64,000 bases of DNA from Tenrec ecaudatus (GCF_050624435.1 NC_134546.1:41123501-41187500); one strand, 5' to 3'. Positions 32,501 through 39,781 are shown, numbered from the stretch's first letter. The notes: generated by a model from the letters alone, not told the origin. Numbers and translations are program-made.

Positions 32501-34834
32501 AAGCTGTCCAGCAAGGTTAGGTTTTGCATTGCAGGAGCAGATGGTTAAAGATTAAAAGTGTTTATGGGGGGTTTTCCTCAATCAAACCTGCCTCTTCTCA
32601 AAAGTAAGACAAATGAAAACGTTGAGGAAGTCAGACCTCCATGACCCTAATACTGAGTCAGCTTCTGTTTGGCATTTCAGTCCTCCTGGGCTAGGGGCCT
32701 GCCACGGCACTGTTGGATAGGAACATCATTGTGTCGAAGAGAGCCTAAACCGGGAATACTGAAGAGTAATCCTGAGAAAGCTTATTCTCATAAACATCCA
32801 TATAACAGGAGGCATTTTTTATCCTTTTAACTCTAAAACTTACCTTTTATTTTGTTTCCCATAAAGTCTCAGCATGTCCTGGCTGAGACCAGTAGATAAT
32901 TTCATGTTCAAATGCATACACACATACCATTTCACTATTGTAACAAATGTACAAAGGGGCTTTAAAAAGCTCATGGAGAATGGAATTCAAAGAGAATGGA
33001 AAATGTCTATGAACTTTTCAACCCCCCTTGTATATCTACTCTTGAGCCATGGAGGGTAGGTCGTGGAGGGCTCTGCATGCCATCCCAGCTGCTGAGCACG
33101 CGTCGGGAATAGAGGCAGCACTGTACACCATCAGCTGAGAAGTGGGTGGGTTCTGCTCTAGGACCTGCTGCTGGCGGTGCAGGGCCGTGTGCTGCAGTCA
33201 GGGCGCCTGTCGACAGTGTCTTGTGACCACGTTGGGGTCTGAGCACTGTATGTTTTCCCCTCATAGTTTCATGATATTGATTGGGCTCTAGCTGCTCCGG
33301 AAGGTGGCTCCCATGCTTCCCTGGGACGTCTCTAGGACCCTGCAGCCAGCCACTACGACTCTGATGAGGGCTCTCTGGCCACTGTGCTGTGGGACACTGA
33401 GCTTGGCTGTAGAGGGGGGTGTCCACGTGGGTTGTCCTCTGGGAAAATACCTTGTTAAAAAAAACACCATCACAAAACCCCGTTTGCCCTACTGAGACTC
33501 CAGTGGGGCAGTAGCTCACTGACAGGTTCCATTCCCACAGCGGGCTGAAGCACACAAACAGAAAAGGTCGTGTTTGGTTTTTCTCGTGGAGTATGTAATT
33601 TACCTTAGTGGCTCTGTGGAAGCCTGTTGTAACACGAACATTTGGCAGAAGTAGCGATGATTCTAGGGAAGCTTTTCAGTCTTCAGTCTGGCATGACACT
33701 TGGCTTTCTATTGAGAGTCGTGACAGCCGTGGAGCCCTGTGGGCAGCCCTGCTCTGTCCCACAGGGCCACAGTGTGTGGTCACGGACTCGATGGCAGTGT
33801 GCTTGGCGCGTGGTCTACAGTCCCGAGCAGTAACGTTAGCGTGCCAAAGCTAACTCGCTCTCACAGTGACTTCAGAGGTTGGGGGATTTGCAGCTCCTCT
33901 CAGAGCTTTGTAGTCGCTTCCTCAGAGCACCTGCCATTAATTAAATGGAGTCAGAGACCCACAGTTCATATACTGTTTATCTCTCTTTGATCGCTGACCC
34001 CCCAGTGTGTGCCCCCGCCCCACAGGAAGTTCAGTGTATGCTCTGCCCTAGTAGGCATCAGCCCCATGGGTCCCAAGTAAACATCCTGAGCCATTTGTTT
34101 GCGTTTATCTCGCTCTTGAAGTTTGCTCTGCGAGCACATCCCACTGACATGAAGCAATGCGTTCATCCCTAATCGTTCAGTGTAGGGCGTTAATCAGAAT
34201 AGTTTCCTCAGACTTGAGCGTCTCCTGAAAAAAAAAAAAGGCAAGTTGTGCCAAAACTGGGGAGTATGAGTCTGCATGTGGGGGAGCTGGGAGTCAGATG
34301 ACCTCACACCTAATGTGTTCCCAGCCAGGGTCTAAGCTTGCTTCTGATGGCTAATCAGTGCTATGTGGGTGGTTGGAACACATTCAGACTTAGTACCTTT
34401 AAAGGTCTGGAAGTGGCCTTTGTTTCTACAACAGAGAAACCTGTTAGGGCTAAAACCTTTTCCATTTAGGCTCACGAAGCCCCAAGCTCCCCTTGTCTTT
34501 GGAACAAAATGAACGTTTGAGGTTTTGAATCATCTGGAACCGTAGCTCTCTTTCCTGCCCCTGGGACCCAGAGGGATACAGTCTGTGGAAATGGGGCATG
34601 GGGAGCGTTCATAGCCACAGACTGATGGCTCTGTGAGCGTTGACCACAAGAAGTCGGCCGCCAGAGTGCCCTCAGCGTCTCGCCCTGTGGAAGTGAAGCT
34701 GCCCCGGAATGAAGTACTGCTGCTTTCTAGATGGCCGGGTGTGTAAGTTTTCAGGCTGATTTTCCTGAAGTTTGTGCTGACTGTTGGCATTTTTCTCTGC
34801 ACAGGGAAATTCTAAAAAGAATAAGAACCGATAG
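5403..34834 (+). CDS. PPP1R21: PPP1R21, C-terminal half (nine exons; 5' part outside window)
   Basis: Protein phosphatase 1 regulatory subunit 21, also called KLRAQ1 or FERRY subunit Fy-2. With TBCK, FERRY3, CRYZL1 and GATD1 it forms the FERRY complex, which binds active Rab5 on early endosomes and carries mRNA. CDS pieces: 5403-5530, 8611-8763, 10268-10360, 15074-15316, 21431-21466, 22594-22710, 25381-25479, 32387-32515, 34805-34834. Joined, they stay open for 341 complete codons and a stop, matching human residues of about 440-780 from memory. The motif that names the Pfam family, TTKRSYEDQ, lies in the exon at 32,387. The product is rich in Lys, Glu and Leu heptads typical of coiled coil and ends in a basic tail. 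All introns visible at both ends are GT-AG and phase 0. Loss of the human gene causes a recessive neurodevelopmental disorder. Identity is very secure. The KLRAQ N-terminal domain is not in the window. Confidence 0.97.
6045..6150 (-). mobile_element. very short LINE-1 3' end
   Basis: Only the last 100 bp, starting at a T/A-rich head (TAATAAATCATTTTACTGGG) and ending around CCAAAATGTTTG. Confidence 0.7.
6696..6780. mobile_element. 85-bp mariner-like mini-element, copy 1
   Basis: Starts TACCAGGGGC and ends ACCCCTCTGGTA, with an imperfect palindrome of AGTTCATG and AACTTTTTGG type arms. It resembles mammalian short Tc1/mariner elements with TA ends. Confidence 0.55.
6781..8610. other. intron stretch, nothing recognised
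   Basis: Mixed composition with several 60-90-codon overlapping frames and no conserved motif. Probably unique intron sequence. Confidence 0.6.
8611..8763 (+). CDS. PPP1R21: PPP1R21 exon b
   Basis: 51 codons, phase 0 at both ends. Acceptor AG at 8609-8610, donor AAG/GTCTGT at 8764. It reads from IASFFSNN to YMESLKK, with SYGPKAASGF and ECMLQYKKKAAAYM as recognisable blocks. The donor is weaker than consensus, with C at +3. Differences from human are conservative. Confidence 0.96.
9180..9900 (-). mobile_element. ancient L1 3' region
   Basis: It has blocks of the old mammalian L1 3' UTR in reverse, such as TTTTCATTTGCATATCCCTG (9,462) and TTTTTGACCTATTTTACA. Diverged, AT-rich. Confidence 0.5.
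10268..10360 (+). CDS. PPP1R21: PPP1R21 exon c
   Basis: 31 codons, phase 0. Acceptor after TTTTCCTGCAG, donor CAG/GTACGG. It encodes PLLQSVPYEEALANRR followed by LSSTESREGLAQQ. Gln replaces Glu at the fourth residue relative to human. The polar, charged sequence leads into the coiled coil of the next exon. Confidence 0.95.
10361..12052. other. intron stretch, mostly unrecognised
   Basis: Apart from the 30-bp tandem unit, no element identified. A GC-richer patch lies at 11,640-11,830. Confidence 0.55.
11063..11122. repeat. two perfect tandem 30-bp units
   Basis: The unit holds GAGTCAGCTGCTGACAGACG. It is repeated at 11,063-11,092 and 11,093-11,122 with no mismatch, next to an AfroSINE-like ACTGCCATCGAGTCA string. 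Confidence 0.95.
12069..12246 (-). mobile_element. short LINE-1 3' end with 16-bp duplication
   Basis: A 178-bp insert bounded by TAATACACAATTTTTA at 12,053-12,068 and 12,247-12,262, identical on both sides. It is reversed and truncated at 5'. Confidence 0.92.
13013..14990 (-). mobile_element. long LINE-1 3' UTR fragment (about 2 kb)
   Basis: Reverse copy from AAAAAATCATTTTACTAGGG through GATCACACAGGCTGGTGTGC (13,731), on to the segment around 14,820-14,990. It is longer than the other copies here and ends about 80 bp before a PPP1R21 acceptor. Confidence 0.75.
15074..15316 (+). CDS. PPP1R21: PPP1R21 exon d, coiled-coil and linker
   Basis: 81 codons, phase 0. Acceptor AG at 15072-15073, donor CTG/GTGAGT. 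The first half is a classic coiled coil (SLEKISKLEQEREHWMLEA, then KIKLEKENQRIADQLK). The second half, about residues 42-75 of the exon, is an Ala/Gly/Glu-rich linker and is the most diverged part of the protein in this window. The acceptor lies only about 80 bp past the end of a reversed LINE-1 3' UTR. Confidence 0.95.
15525..15706 (+). mobile_element. AfroSINE
   Basis: GGGAGCCTTGTGG head, intact B-box GGTTCAAACCCACC, and end GAAATCGACTTGATGGCAG. Confidence 0.9.
16221..16725 (-). mobile_element. LTR-like interspersed repeat, family A copy 1
   Basis: In reverse it starts TAGTTTATTGTGCCAACCTG and ends ACCCAGACGAACACAG. It is very similar in order to the copy at 41,572 (CATGTGGACCTA, AGACATCCC). 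The family looks like a mammalian ERVL LTR, but I cannot name it. Confidence 0.6.
16848..17075. mobile_element. hAT-like non-autonomous element, complete
   Basis: 228 bp bounded by CAGGGGTGTCA and its inverted partner TGACACCCCTG. The flanking 8-mers TCCTAGAT and TCCTAGTT match at 7 of 8. The body is nearly palindromic around GAGCATC/ATGCTCTGAAATAAAAT. It is a different hAT family from SPIN. Confidence 0.85.
17084..18154. other. intron stretch, nothing recognised
   Basis: AT-rich first, then a more balanced part from 17,600. No exon matches PPP1R21. Confidence 0.55.
18155..18310 (-). mobile_element. MIR SINE relic
   Basis: It holds reverse MIR blocks such as TTTTTAGATGAGGAATCTG and GATAAGTGATGGGAACTGGG. 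Confidence 0.55.
18645..19095. mobile_element. SPIN-type hAT non-autonomous element, complete
   Basis: 451 bp with terminal inverted repeats, CAGTGGTTCTCAA at the left and the reverse complement of CAGCGGTTCTCAACC at the right. It is flanked by a perfect 8-bp duplication TTCTAGAG (18,637-18,644 and 19,096-19,103), with the central CTAG that SPIN and Buster hAT elements favour. It has no coding capacity. It sits inside an L2 relic. SPIN is a horizontally spread family known from tenrec, bushbaby, murine rodents, a bat, opossum, lizard and frog. Confidence 0.93.
19269..19463 (+). mobile_element. AfroSINE inside L2
   Basis: GGAGCCCTGGGGGGC head, GGCAGTTCTACACTGTCCTG. Middle diverged. Confidence 0.8.
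19870..20300 (-). mobile_element. older L1 3' UTR relic
   Basis: It contains TATAAGACCCCTCATGC and GATAGCCCGGCACCATCTAG, matching L1 3' UTR order in reverse. An AT-rich L1M-like stretch follows to about 20,300. Confidence 0.45.
20975..21105 (-). mobile_element. AfroSINE, internal deletion
   Basis: Reverse copy with CAAATCCACTGCCAGCAAG, then directly GATTTGAACCTCTGACC. The middle third is missing. Confidence 0.75.
21116..21235 (+). mobile_element. AfroSINE, 3' truncated
   Basis: GGAGCCCTGGTGGCATCGTG head, running to GGGAACCCCCAGGGGCA. The last third is missing. Confidence 0.8.
21431..21466 (+). CDS. PPP1R21: PPP1R21 36-bp microexon
   Basis: Twelve codons, IGILTKTCDSSE, between a strong acceptor (TTTTTTTCTCTAG) and donor GAG/GTAATG. 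The human counterpart has eleven codons (IGTLTRTSDSE), so this copy carries one extra in-frame Ser-type codon near its end. It is symmetric (phase 0 both sides), so skipping would leave the frame intact. No start codon marks it. It was found only by homology and splice signals. Confidence 0.9.
21467..22593. other. intron between microexon and next exon
   Basis: Apparently free of young repeats. No feature supported. Confidence 0.55.
22594..22710 (+). CDS. PPP1R21: PPP1R21 exon f
   Basis: 39 codons, phase 0. Acceptor CTCCCTCTAG, donor GAG/GTAAGT (near consensus). It reads APEVDSREDLIKSHYM and continues to LQLADSKSVHFYAE, a leucine-heptad coiled-coil stretch. It is close to human, with Ala for Val at the first residue. 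Confidence 0.96.
22711..24649. other. intron stretch, nothing recognised
   Basis: It contains a 122-codon open frame at 24,091-24,459 that has no family match and no splice context in PPP1R21. Treated as chance. Confidence 0.55.
24650..25318 (-). mobile_element. RTE/BovB LINE fragment
   Basis: Minus-strand BovB reverse transcriptase region, broken by stops and shifts. Familiar blocks include the segment around 24,765 (CAAGTGCTTCAAGTCCTGCG) and the one around 25,235 (CTGCTGCAGCCGTCTTAAGT). It ends about 60 bp before a PPP1R21 exon. BovB elements have spread between vertebrate lineages. Confidence 0.8.
25381..25479 (+). CDS. PPP1R21: PPP1R21 exon g
   Basis: 33 codons, phase 0. Acceptor GATCTCACAG, donor CAG/GTGAGT. 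It encodes CRALSKRLALAEKSKEAL and continues to QNVSRLQ, a strongly amphipathic helix. An RTE/BovB fragment in the opposite direction ends about 60 bp upstream, so the branch-point region borders repeat DNA. Confidence 0.96.
26210..26425 (+). mobile_element. MaLR-type LTR, 5' copy, partial
   Basis: 3' part of an LTR ending near GCTAGGTAACTCAAACAG. It includes the ACTGTGAGAGAATACATTC block typical of mammalian MaLR LTRs and matches the 3' half of the LTR at 28,191. Confidence 0.65.
26426..28190 (+). mobile_element. MaLR (ERVL-type) internal region
   Basis: It starts with the leader GTTAGAGTGGGGTGCTGC and TTTGGAAGCAGCTTTGGAA, followed by TTAGATTGCCCTGAAGAGAC, all familiar from mammalian MaLR internal sequence. 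The family is non-coding in most copies, and the 159-codon frame at 27,197 is not credible as a gene. The two LTRs and internal order make this a near-complete ancient provirus. Confidence 0.65.
28191..28600 (+). mobile_element. MaLR-type LTR, 3' copy
   Basis: It starts at ACTATGGATTGAAATAATTC and ends near GGTATTTCTGTTACAGCAGC and CTAACAAAACA. The order matches the 5' copy where they overlap. Confidence 0.65.
28733..29262 (+). mobile_element. LTR-like interspersed repeat, family A copy 2
   Basis: From TGTGGCAGTTACATAATC to CAGACTAACACA. It shares ACTTATGGACTTGA and GATATAAAGTTCTCTCTTAC blocks with copies at 41,572 and 52,356. It has a TG...CA layout and a TATAAA-like box. Confidence 0.6.
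29560..29720 (+). mobile_element. LINE-1 3' UTR, left part of an interrupted copy
   Basis: It runs from CAGTGTAACC-type sequence through CATCCCCTTACAAGAAGG to ACAAATTTGGCTA (29,708-29,720). The same 13-mer occurs at 31,116-31,128, where the copy resumes. Confidence 0.75.
29721..29915 (-). mobile_element. AfroSINE piece at the left edge of an inserted segment
   Basis: Reverse copy from CCCCATAGGGCAGAGTAGG to GCTTTAACCAGTGTGC. A G-rich expansion at 29,818-29,849 replaces the middle. Confidence 0.6.
29916..30345 (+). mobile_element. ancient L1 fragment inside the inserted segment
   Basis: Blocks known from old L1, such as AAATGATCTTAACGTTCCAA and CAAAGTAGACTTCAGTG. AT-rich with no coding. Confidence 0.5.
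30400..30760 (+). mobile_element. LINE-1 3' end with poly(A)
   Basis: It runs through a GGGGGAACTGATTACAAGG block to CCTAATAAAATGTAAAAAAA. The last 105 bp are repeated at once in the next feature. Confidence 0.75.
30761..30870 (+). repeat. tandem second copy of a LINE-1 tail
   Basis: GAAAATGATTAGGACAAAGA to CCTACTAAAATG is almost identical to 30,654-30,754, with a few substitutions. This is a direct duplication of about 108 bp. Confidence 0.85.
30880..31115 (+). mobile_element. LINE-1 3' end, third tail in a row
   Basis: It starts after an A-rich run, includes GGGAGGGGGAAAAAAATC, and ends in AATAAAATGATTTAAG plus an A-rich tail at the 13-bp repeat. Confidence 0.7.
31129..31565 (+). mobile_element. 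LINE-1 3' UTR, right part of the interrupted copy
   Basis: It resumes with GAACAGAGACTATACACTGG and ends in an AATGAAAGAATTTTT tail. With 29,560-29,720 it would form one ordinary 5'-truncated element. Confidence 0.75.
31810..31895. mobile_element. mariner-like mini-element, copy 2
   Basis: Arms TATGAGGGGACTTC and AAGCACCCTCATG around an AT-rich centre with AATTCCATTTTTT. Same layout as the copies at 6,696 and 32,950. Confidence 0.55.
31962..32060 (+). mobile_element. AfroSINE 3' half
   Basis: AGGAGAAAGATGAGGCATTC to GAGTTGGAATTAATTCAC, followed by a TA repeat. Confidence 0.75.
32061..32106. repeat. (TA)n and (GA)n microsatellite
   Basis: TA repeat with a CATG interruption, then a short GA run, at the end of an AfroSINE. 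Confidence 0.95.
32387..32515 (+). CDS. PPP1R21: PPP1R21 exon h, carrying the TTKRSYEDQ motif
   Basis: 43 codons, phase 0. A long pyrimidine tract runs up to GCTTAG at 32,386; the donor is AAG/GTTAGG. It reads DELTTTKRSYEDQLSMMSD, then HLCIMNETLSKQREEIDTLK. The TTKRSYEDQ block names the Pfam domain of this family. One difference from human is Ile for Ser in HLCIMNE. Confidence 0.97.
32950..33032. mobile_element. mariner-like mini-element, copy 3
   Basis: Arms TACAAAGGGGCTTT and the near-complement AACCCCCCTTGTA, with CATGG/CTATGAAC inner arms. It lies in the last PPP1R21 intron. Confidence 0.6.
33700..33812 (+). mobile_element. AfroSINE 3' fragment
   Basis: CTGCTCTGTCCCACAGGGCC, then ACTCGATGGCAGTGTGCTTG. 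The head is absent. Confidence 0.5.
34805..34834 (+). CDS. PPP1R21: PPP1R21 terminal coding exon
   Basis: Nine codons (GNSKKNKNR) and TAG, after acceptor CTCTGCACAG. Human ends GNSKKNKSR, so only one residue differs in this basic tail. The rest of the exon is 3' UTR. Confidence 0.94.
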   Translation, partial: GNSKKNKNR

Positions 34835-35324
34835 TTTCAAAAGTTTACAAGGGACTCATTGGCGATTCTTCCTCCCGGAGTTACTGCCTCGCCGCCCCGA
34901 CCTGCAGCTGAGACTCACGTCCACGCTGGGCCCCGCCTTCAGAATGCTGATGCCTGGGTGGGCCTCGTGCAATAGTCAGTGTTGTACATGGCTTTGAAAC
35001 ATTTAAGATATATTTGTAACCAGTGAGGCAAATATGCAATTTGGTGTTGATTGTAAAATGGAAAACCGTAGATGTACCATGGATAGCGTAGGTTTCCTTA
35101 AGCAGTTTTTACTGTGCACTTTTTAAACTTAGGTTTTAATTTCGGTATGTGAGAACAACAAATATTTTGTATCTTTTCAAAACTCAATGAAATGGTCATT
35201 GATTTGGTATGTATGGAATAGATCTGTGTTTCTGGATAAAAGTCATATGTTGTCCACTTGTCATTATCTCCTGCTGTAACTGAAGGCAGCCCTGCGTTCT
35301 TTTTGAAAATGTCCTGGGTCATCC

Positions 35325-35425
35325 TCCCTCCCTCCCTTTCTCTCCCCCTCTCCCTTTCTTTCCCTCTCCTCCTGCCCTCCCTCTGTCTTTTGCCCTGCCT
35401 CCCGCTCTCCCTCTCCCTTTCTGCT
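35325..35425 (+). repeat. pyrimidine-rich (CCCT)n-like tract in the 3' UTR
   Basis: About 100 bp of almost pure C and T with irregular CCCTC and CTTT units. On the mRNA it would be a PTB- or PCBP-like binding landscape, which is inference. Confidence 0.8.
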
Positions 35426-35537
35426 GAAGGGGAAGTGTGGGTCCTGCACAGTCCAGATTTTATGGGTTTATTGTCATCCCTGTCTTCACCTCTTCAGTCA
35501 CCCTGTGTTAAAACAATAGCTTAAGGAAATTCATGTT

Positions 35538-35543
35538 AATAAA
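35538..35543 (+). terminator. poly(A) signal 1 of PPP1R21
   Basis: Canonical AATAAA about 700 bp after the stop. Cleavage would fall near 35,555-35,570. Confidence 0.65.
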
Positions 35544-35584
35544 TTCATACTTATATCAAACATTCTGTCTCTGTACCGAAATTT

Positions 35585-35590
35585 AATAAA
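35585..35590 (+). terminator. poly(A) signal 2 of PPP1R21
   Basis: A second AATAAA, 47 bp downstream of the first. Either or both may be used; the sequence alone does not decide. Confidence 0.55.
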
Positions 35591-35610
35591 GGAAAGGGAA
35601 ATCCATTAAA

Positions 35611-36589
35611 GTAGGATTTACGGAATGTGCCATAATTCTAAATCCCAATTGATCTAGATGCAATCACTCTAACCTCCAAATTGGAACCGTGGTACAGTGC
35701 ATCCTCCACAAAGGCTCCTGAGTTTTGCCTGGAGAACTGCTTGTAACCACACTTCCAGCAAGGACCCTGAGTCCTTGGTTTACCTCACATACTTTGTACC
35801 CCAGGGGCCTCTCTCCCAGCCCCTCTACTCCCAAAGCTCTGGGCATATCGCTATGTCTCTATTTCACAAGCCCATTTCAAATCCCCAGATTGGCCGGCTT
35901 GTACCTGAAACACCTTCCTCCCTCTCTGCCCCCCCCCCCCCACAGTGCCTTCTCCCTTGAACCCCTCCTCCAGGCTTTGCCAATCACAATCTTATGCTCC
36001 TCTGGTTCACCTGAGGTCCCATATGCCTCTGTGGTTGGCTCAGGGGCCTTGGCCTCTGCCCAAAGCCCTCAACTGCTGCCAGCAGGAGTGAACAGCTGGA
36101 GCTGCACAGGTCCTTGCACAGTGAAAGATTTGGAGCCTGTGTTGAAGCTTTCTGAGTTTGCCAGTTCAACTCTGACCCTCCTGGCCCCCGGCTTCTTTTC
36201 CAGCTCTTCCTGGAGCCAGCTGTCTGCACTGCTCGCCAGTCCTAGGCACCCTTTCAGGGAAATGCCCACTGCGCCATGCTGCCTTCCTCAGAATTGTAGC
36301 CCATGGATGCGGAGTGGTCTCTAACTGCCCAGGCCGTATTTGTAATTCCATTTCGGTTCAGGTTTTAATGTGGGCTACTCGTTTCTCCTTCTCTGCCTTC
36401 CTCACGCTCAGGGTCGACGCTGCCACAATCTGAGCCTGTCTGGTGAGGACCCCCTCGGCCTTCCACTTGCACATTCTCCTCTCCTGGGGCAGAGGAAGAC
36501 TGGGTGCTTCATTCTAATCCGGTGACTCCTTGCCCCTAGTTTACAAACCAATTGAATTTATCTAATTAAACAAAATTATCCTGCTGAAG
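35611..36589. other. intergenic, C-rich stretch
   Basis: It has a run of C at about 35,930-35,941. Pro/Ser/Leu-rich open frames follow from composition. Weak L2-like blocks near 35,890-36,000 are not certain. Confidence 0.45.
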
Positions 36590-36840
36590 ACTGCAGACTT
36601 AGAAACCAGAATCCCTGGATTTGACTCCTTTTCCTTAGGATTGATTTGCTTCTCATTCTGGGCCTCCCTTTCCTTCTCTGTGAAATGGGGAGGGTGGTGA
36701 TAGGACCTGCCAACTAGGATTTTTGTGAGGATTAAATGGATTAATATGGAGGGCTAGAAGCAGGCCCAGGGTCATTGTTCCTGAGTAACGAGCATCACTA
36801 GCACTATTGTTAGTATGATCATTCATACTTGTATTTCTCC
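36590..36840 (+). mobile_element. MIR SINE
   Basis: It has TTCTCTGTGAAATGGGGAGG and TTTGTGAGGATTAAATGG, the MIR core end. Confidence 0.75.
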
Positions 36841-37623
36841 TTCTACAATAAGGAAAGCATGTGTGTGTTATAAGGCTATGTGTCAAGGAGATGAAAGAAG
36901 AGCCAGGAAGGGGCAGGCAGTTCTTGGGATGATGCCCTGTTTGCTGGGGAGCTCAGGTAAGGCCTCACAAAGGTGTGTCGTTTGAGTCACGGCCCAGAGA
37001 TGGCGAGGGCATCACTACACAGATTACCTGGAGAGTGTGTCCCAGTCAGCAAGAAAAGCAAACACCAGGGTGGACGTGTGCCCTGAGCAGCACACAGATT
37101 CCAGAACAGCAAAGGCCGGCCCAGGAGAGGGGGTGGGCAGGAGAGGGCACTGGGAAAAGAGGCTGCAGCACTCACAGTGGCAGGCAGCAGGGCCATGCAG
37201 GTAGTAGTATCGCTTGGCTTCTCTTTGAGTGCCACATCTCCCCTCTTCTGACTTCTCAAGAGGGAAGGAGACCCAAACTCAACAGCAGCCAAGGCTGATG
37301 AGACAGAGGTCAGATATGCTAATCCCAGGTCACCTCCTTTGCCAATTCTGCACCACCCATCCCTCCCAAGGCACACTTTGCCTTCTGCTGGGGCTGGTAG
37401 TTCATTACCACACAACTCGCAGACAGTCCTCACAATGTTGGGTTTATTAGGGCAGTTATAGTTCAGGGTCAGAAATGCCCAGGATACAGTTCTTTGGCCA
37501 GAGCAGCCTCCTCTCAGCCATGCCCACCAACGGTCTCGGGTTCTCAGCCTTACAGCCCCATGGTCTTTGCTGCTCGGGCAAGGTTCACAAAACTTAGTAC
37601 TACCAATAAGTGCTCATAGAGAC

Positions 37624-37813
37624 ACCAACCCAAACCAAGCTTACTGCCATCGAGTTGATGCTGACTCAGCGACGCCCTGCAGGTTTCCGAGGGTGTGACT
37701 CTTGACAGGAGTAGAAAGCCCTGTCTTTTTCCCGAGTAGCTGCTGGTGGTTTCAGACTGCTGCGAGTGCAGATCGCACCCACGGTGTAGCCACTGCACCA
37801 CCAGGGCTCCCAG
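37624..37813 (-). mobile_element. AfroSINE, full length
   Basis: Reverse copy from CCAAACCAAGCTTACTGCC to CACTGCACCACCAGGGCTCC. Confidence 0.9.
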
Positions 37814-38239
37814 TCTGCCACACACCTTTCTCGCTTTGTGGGCCAAGAACCACGAGTGGTGCTCTTGGGGCTGCTGCCTCTGCTGCCAGCACTTCTCTGC
37901 CACCTCTTGCTGTCTCTGGTGTCACCGTTCTGTCTCCTGGATTGAGGCAGTAGTTAAGTGTATAGATCTCAGAGTCCGCAGGCCATGCTCCGCTCCTGGG
38001 TCTTTCTCGATTGCAGCAAAGTATCCCAGGCCTACTTCTGAGATGGCTCAACTTAAACCCGGAGCGATGGACAAAACCGATCAACCCACGTGTTTCCTAC
38101 ACCTATTTGCCTGGTTCCACCCAGTCCTTAAGTGGGGTTCTGAAGTCTACGGTGTGGGTAGAAGAACCACACCCAGTTTTTCACTGCACCACAGTGGCCA
38201 CACTGGAGGGTTGGCGACAGAGAACTGACTTCATCTGAC

Positions 38240-39770
38240 ATCTTTTAAGCAAATTGTTGGCTGCAGAAATTCTTGAGGCAATCTTTGCAAGAGCAAAACA
38301 AATATCATCTTCCACAACAAATCTACGTCTGTATTTAGACTTGATAATCAACAAGCTGGAAAACCCTGTTGCACAAAGATATGTTGTTGGAAATGGAAGA
38401 AGAAGGCACAACACAGTCTCAGACAGAACAGCATATGCCTGCAAACACTTGATCCAGAATTTTTTAACTGGCATTGTAGGGAAATCATTTCTTGCTGCAT
38501 CACTTTTAATAAGTTCAATGCACTCCTCTTGTGCTGTCTCAGGAACATCTTCAACTTTGACTGTGAATGGGCTTCTGGCAAGTGCAAGTGGGGTGTCAGG
38601 TAGATTTGGAAAGTACAATGACATTTTGTCTGCAAGCATGTGCAAGTGTTCATTCACAGAAATTATCATCATAATCCTTTTGTCTGGCTCATTGTCATGT
38701 TCTTCAAAGATAGCAGATAAGGTAGGCAACATGTAAATTTTATTTCCATCCCATTTTTTTTTTTTTTGCCAAAGCTGAAGTTTCATTTGGAGTGATTAGA
38801 TCTTTTCAGACAAATCGAGGCATGTTGCATTTGGTCCTTGCAGTGATAAATTTAACTCATTCAAGATGTCAAAAATGTCAATCAAGTAAGCTGTTTTTAG
38901 AGTTCACTTTTATCGCTGAAAAGTGCTTTGAATGCGGTCTTGCTTTCACACGTTTTAAAACTTTTCCTCTCGATAGCCATCTCACTTCAGGGTGAAACAA
39001 CAGAGCATTATTCAGCACACACAACTCGTTGCACAGTTGCGAAAACAGTCGATTGTTTAAAGTGCTCGCCTTTACAAAATTGACAGGACTTATGAAGCTT
39101 TTCATTGCTTTTTGTAACTCTTGTGGCAGCGTCTTCATTGCTAATATTTGCCAATGCATCAGACAGTGAGTTCCGATGACTATTGGTGACTCGTTCAGTA
39201 CCAAACGTTGAAATCCAGATCGACATCCTAGCAGAGCTGGAGCACCATCTGTGAAAACACCACAAACTTTTCCCCAAGAGATCTTATGCTCTTTCAGAAA
39301 TGAACCAGCTGTGTCAAATACATCACATGCAGTAGTTGTCCTTTCAAGAGGTTTGCAAAAAGGAAACTCATCTGTAAAGTCGCCATCAGTAATATACCTC
39401 ATGTTAACCAGCAACTGAACAATTTGCAAAGTGTGCAGATTCATCAAGCTGGAAGCTAAATATTGGAAGTGGAGCAGATTTAATTTCCTGGATTACCTGA
39501 TCAAGAATATCAGCAGATATGTCATCTATTCTTCTGTGGACAGCGTCGTTAGATAAGGAAATTGCACTCAATTTTGTAACAAATTTGTCTCCAATCATAA
39601 CTCGAACACTGTCTTTGGCTGCCAGCAAAGCTTGCTATCAAAATGCTGGCTGTCAAAATGGCGTTTTAGCTTGTTTGGCTTCATGGATTTGGCTGATAGG
39701 ACTTCACAACAAATAACACATTGCCCTTTCTGAATTCTTACTGTAATTATTGAGGTAAAATCATACTGTT
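38240..39770 (-). pseudogene. hAT (Buster/SPIN-like) transposase relic with BED finger
   Basis: Read on the minus strand from about 39,770 down. First comes a BED zinc finger (QCVICCEVLSAKSMKPNKLK, with part of the His end disturbed). Next is a central hAT region with QLDESAHFANC and VCGVFTDGAPALLG blocks, then FHPEVRWLSRGKVL. Last is the hAT C-terminal dimerisation domain near 38,300-38,450 (PVKKFWIKC, LLLPFPTTYLC). The frame is broken by at least one shift near 38,890 and an in-frame TAA near 38,800, with an A-run at 38,753-38,768. It resembles ZBED5/FAM200-type proteins, so a decayed ZBED-like copy is the alternative. SPIN ends at 40,645 favour a transposon. Confidence 0.85.
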
Positions 39771-39781
39771 AAAAATCCTCA

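Larger units (their letters stand above)
32516..34804. other. last PPP1R21 intron
   Basis: It holds one mariner-like mini-element and an AfroSINE fragment. The GC-richer part at 33,050-33,560 has a 182-codon minus frame with no recognisable motif. Confidence 0.55.
34835..35610 (+). other. PPP1R21: PPP1R21 3' UTR
   Basis: Non-coding sequence from the stop to just past the second AATAAA. It is AT-rich at first, then has a long pyrimidine-only block (about 35,325-35,425). The end point is an estimate from the poly(A) signals. Confidence 0.75.

Noticed and set aside
33007-33555. 182-codon minus-strand frame in the last intron
   Set aside because: Antisense to the gene, with its end inside a mariner-like mini-element. 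No motif recognised.
35725-36324. 199-codon open frame just past PPP1R21
   Set aside because: Pro/Ser/Leu-rich frame produced by C-rich sequence. No Kozak-like context, splice or family motif.
37981-38235. Possible left terminus of the SPIN-like element
   Set aside because: No CAG(T/C)GGTTCTCAA repeat or CTGTAGAA duplication was found, so the element is treated as truncated.
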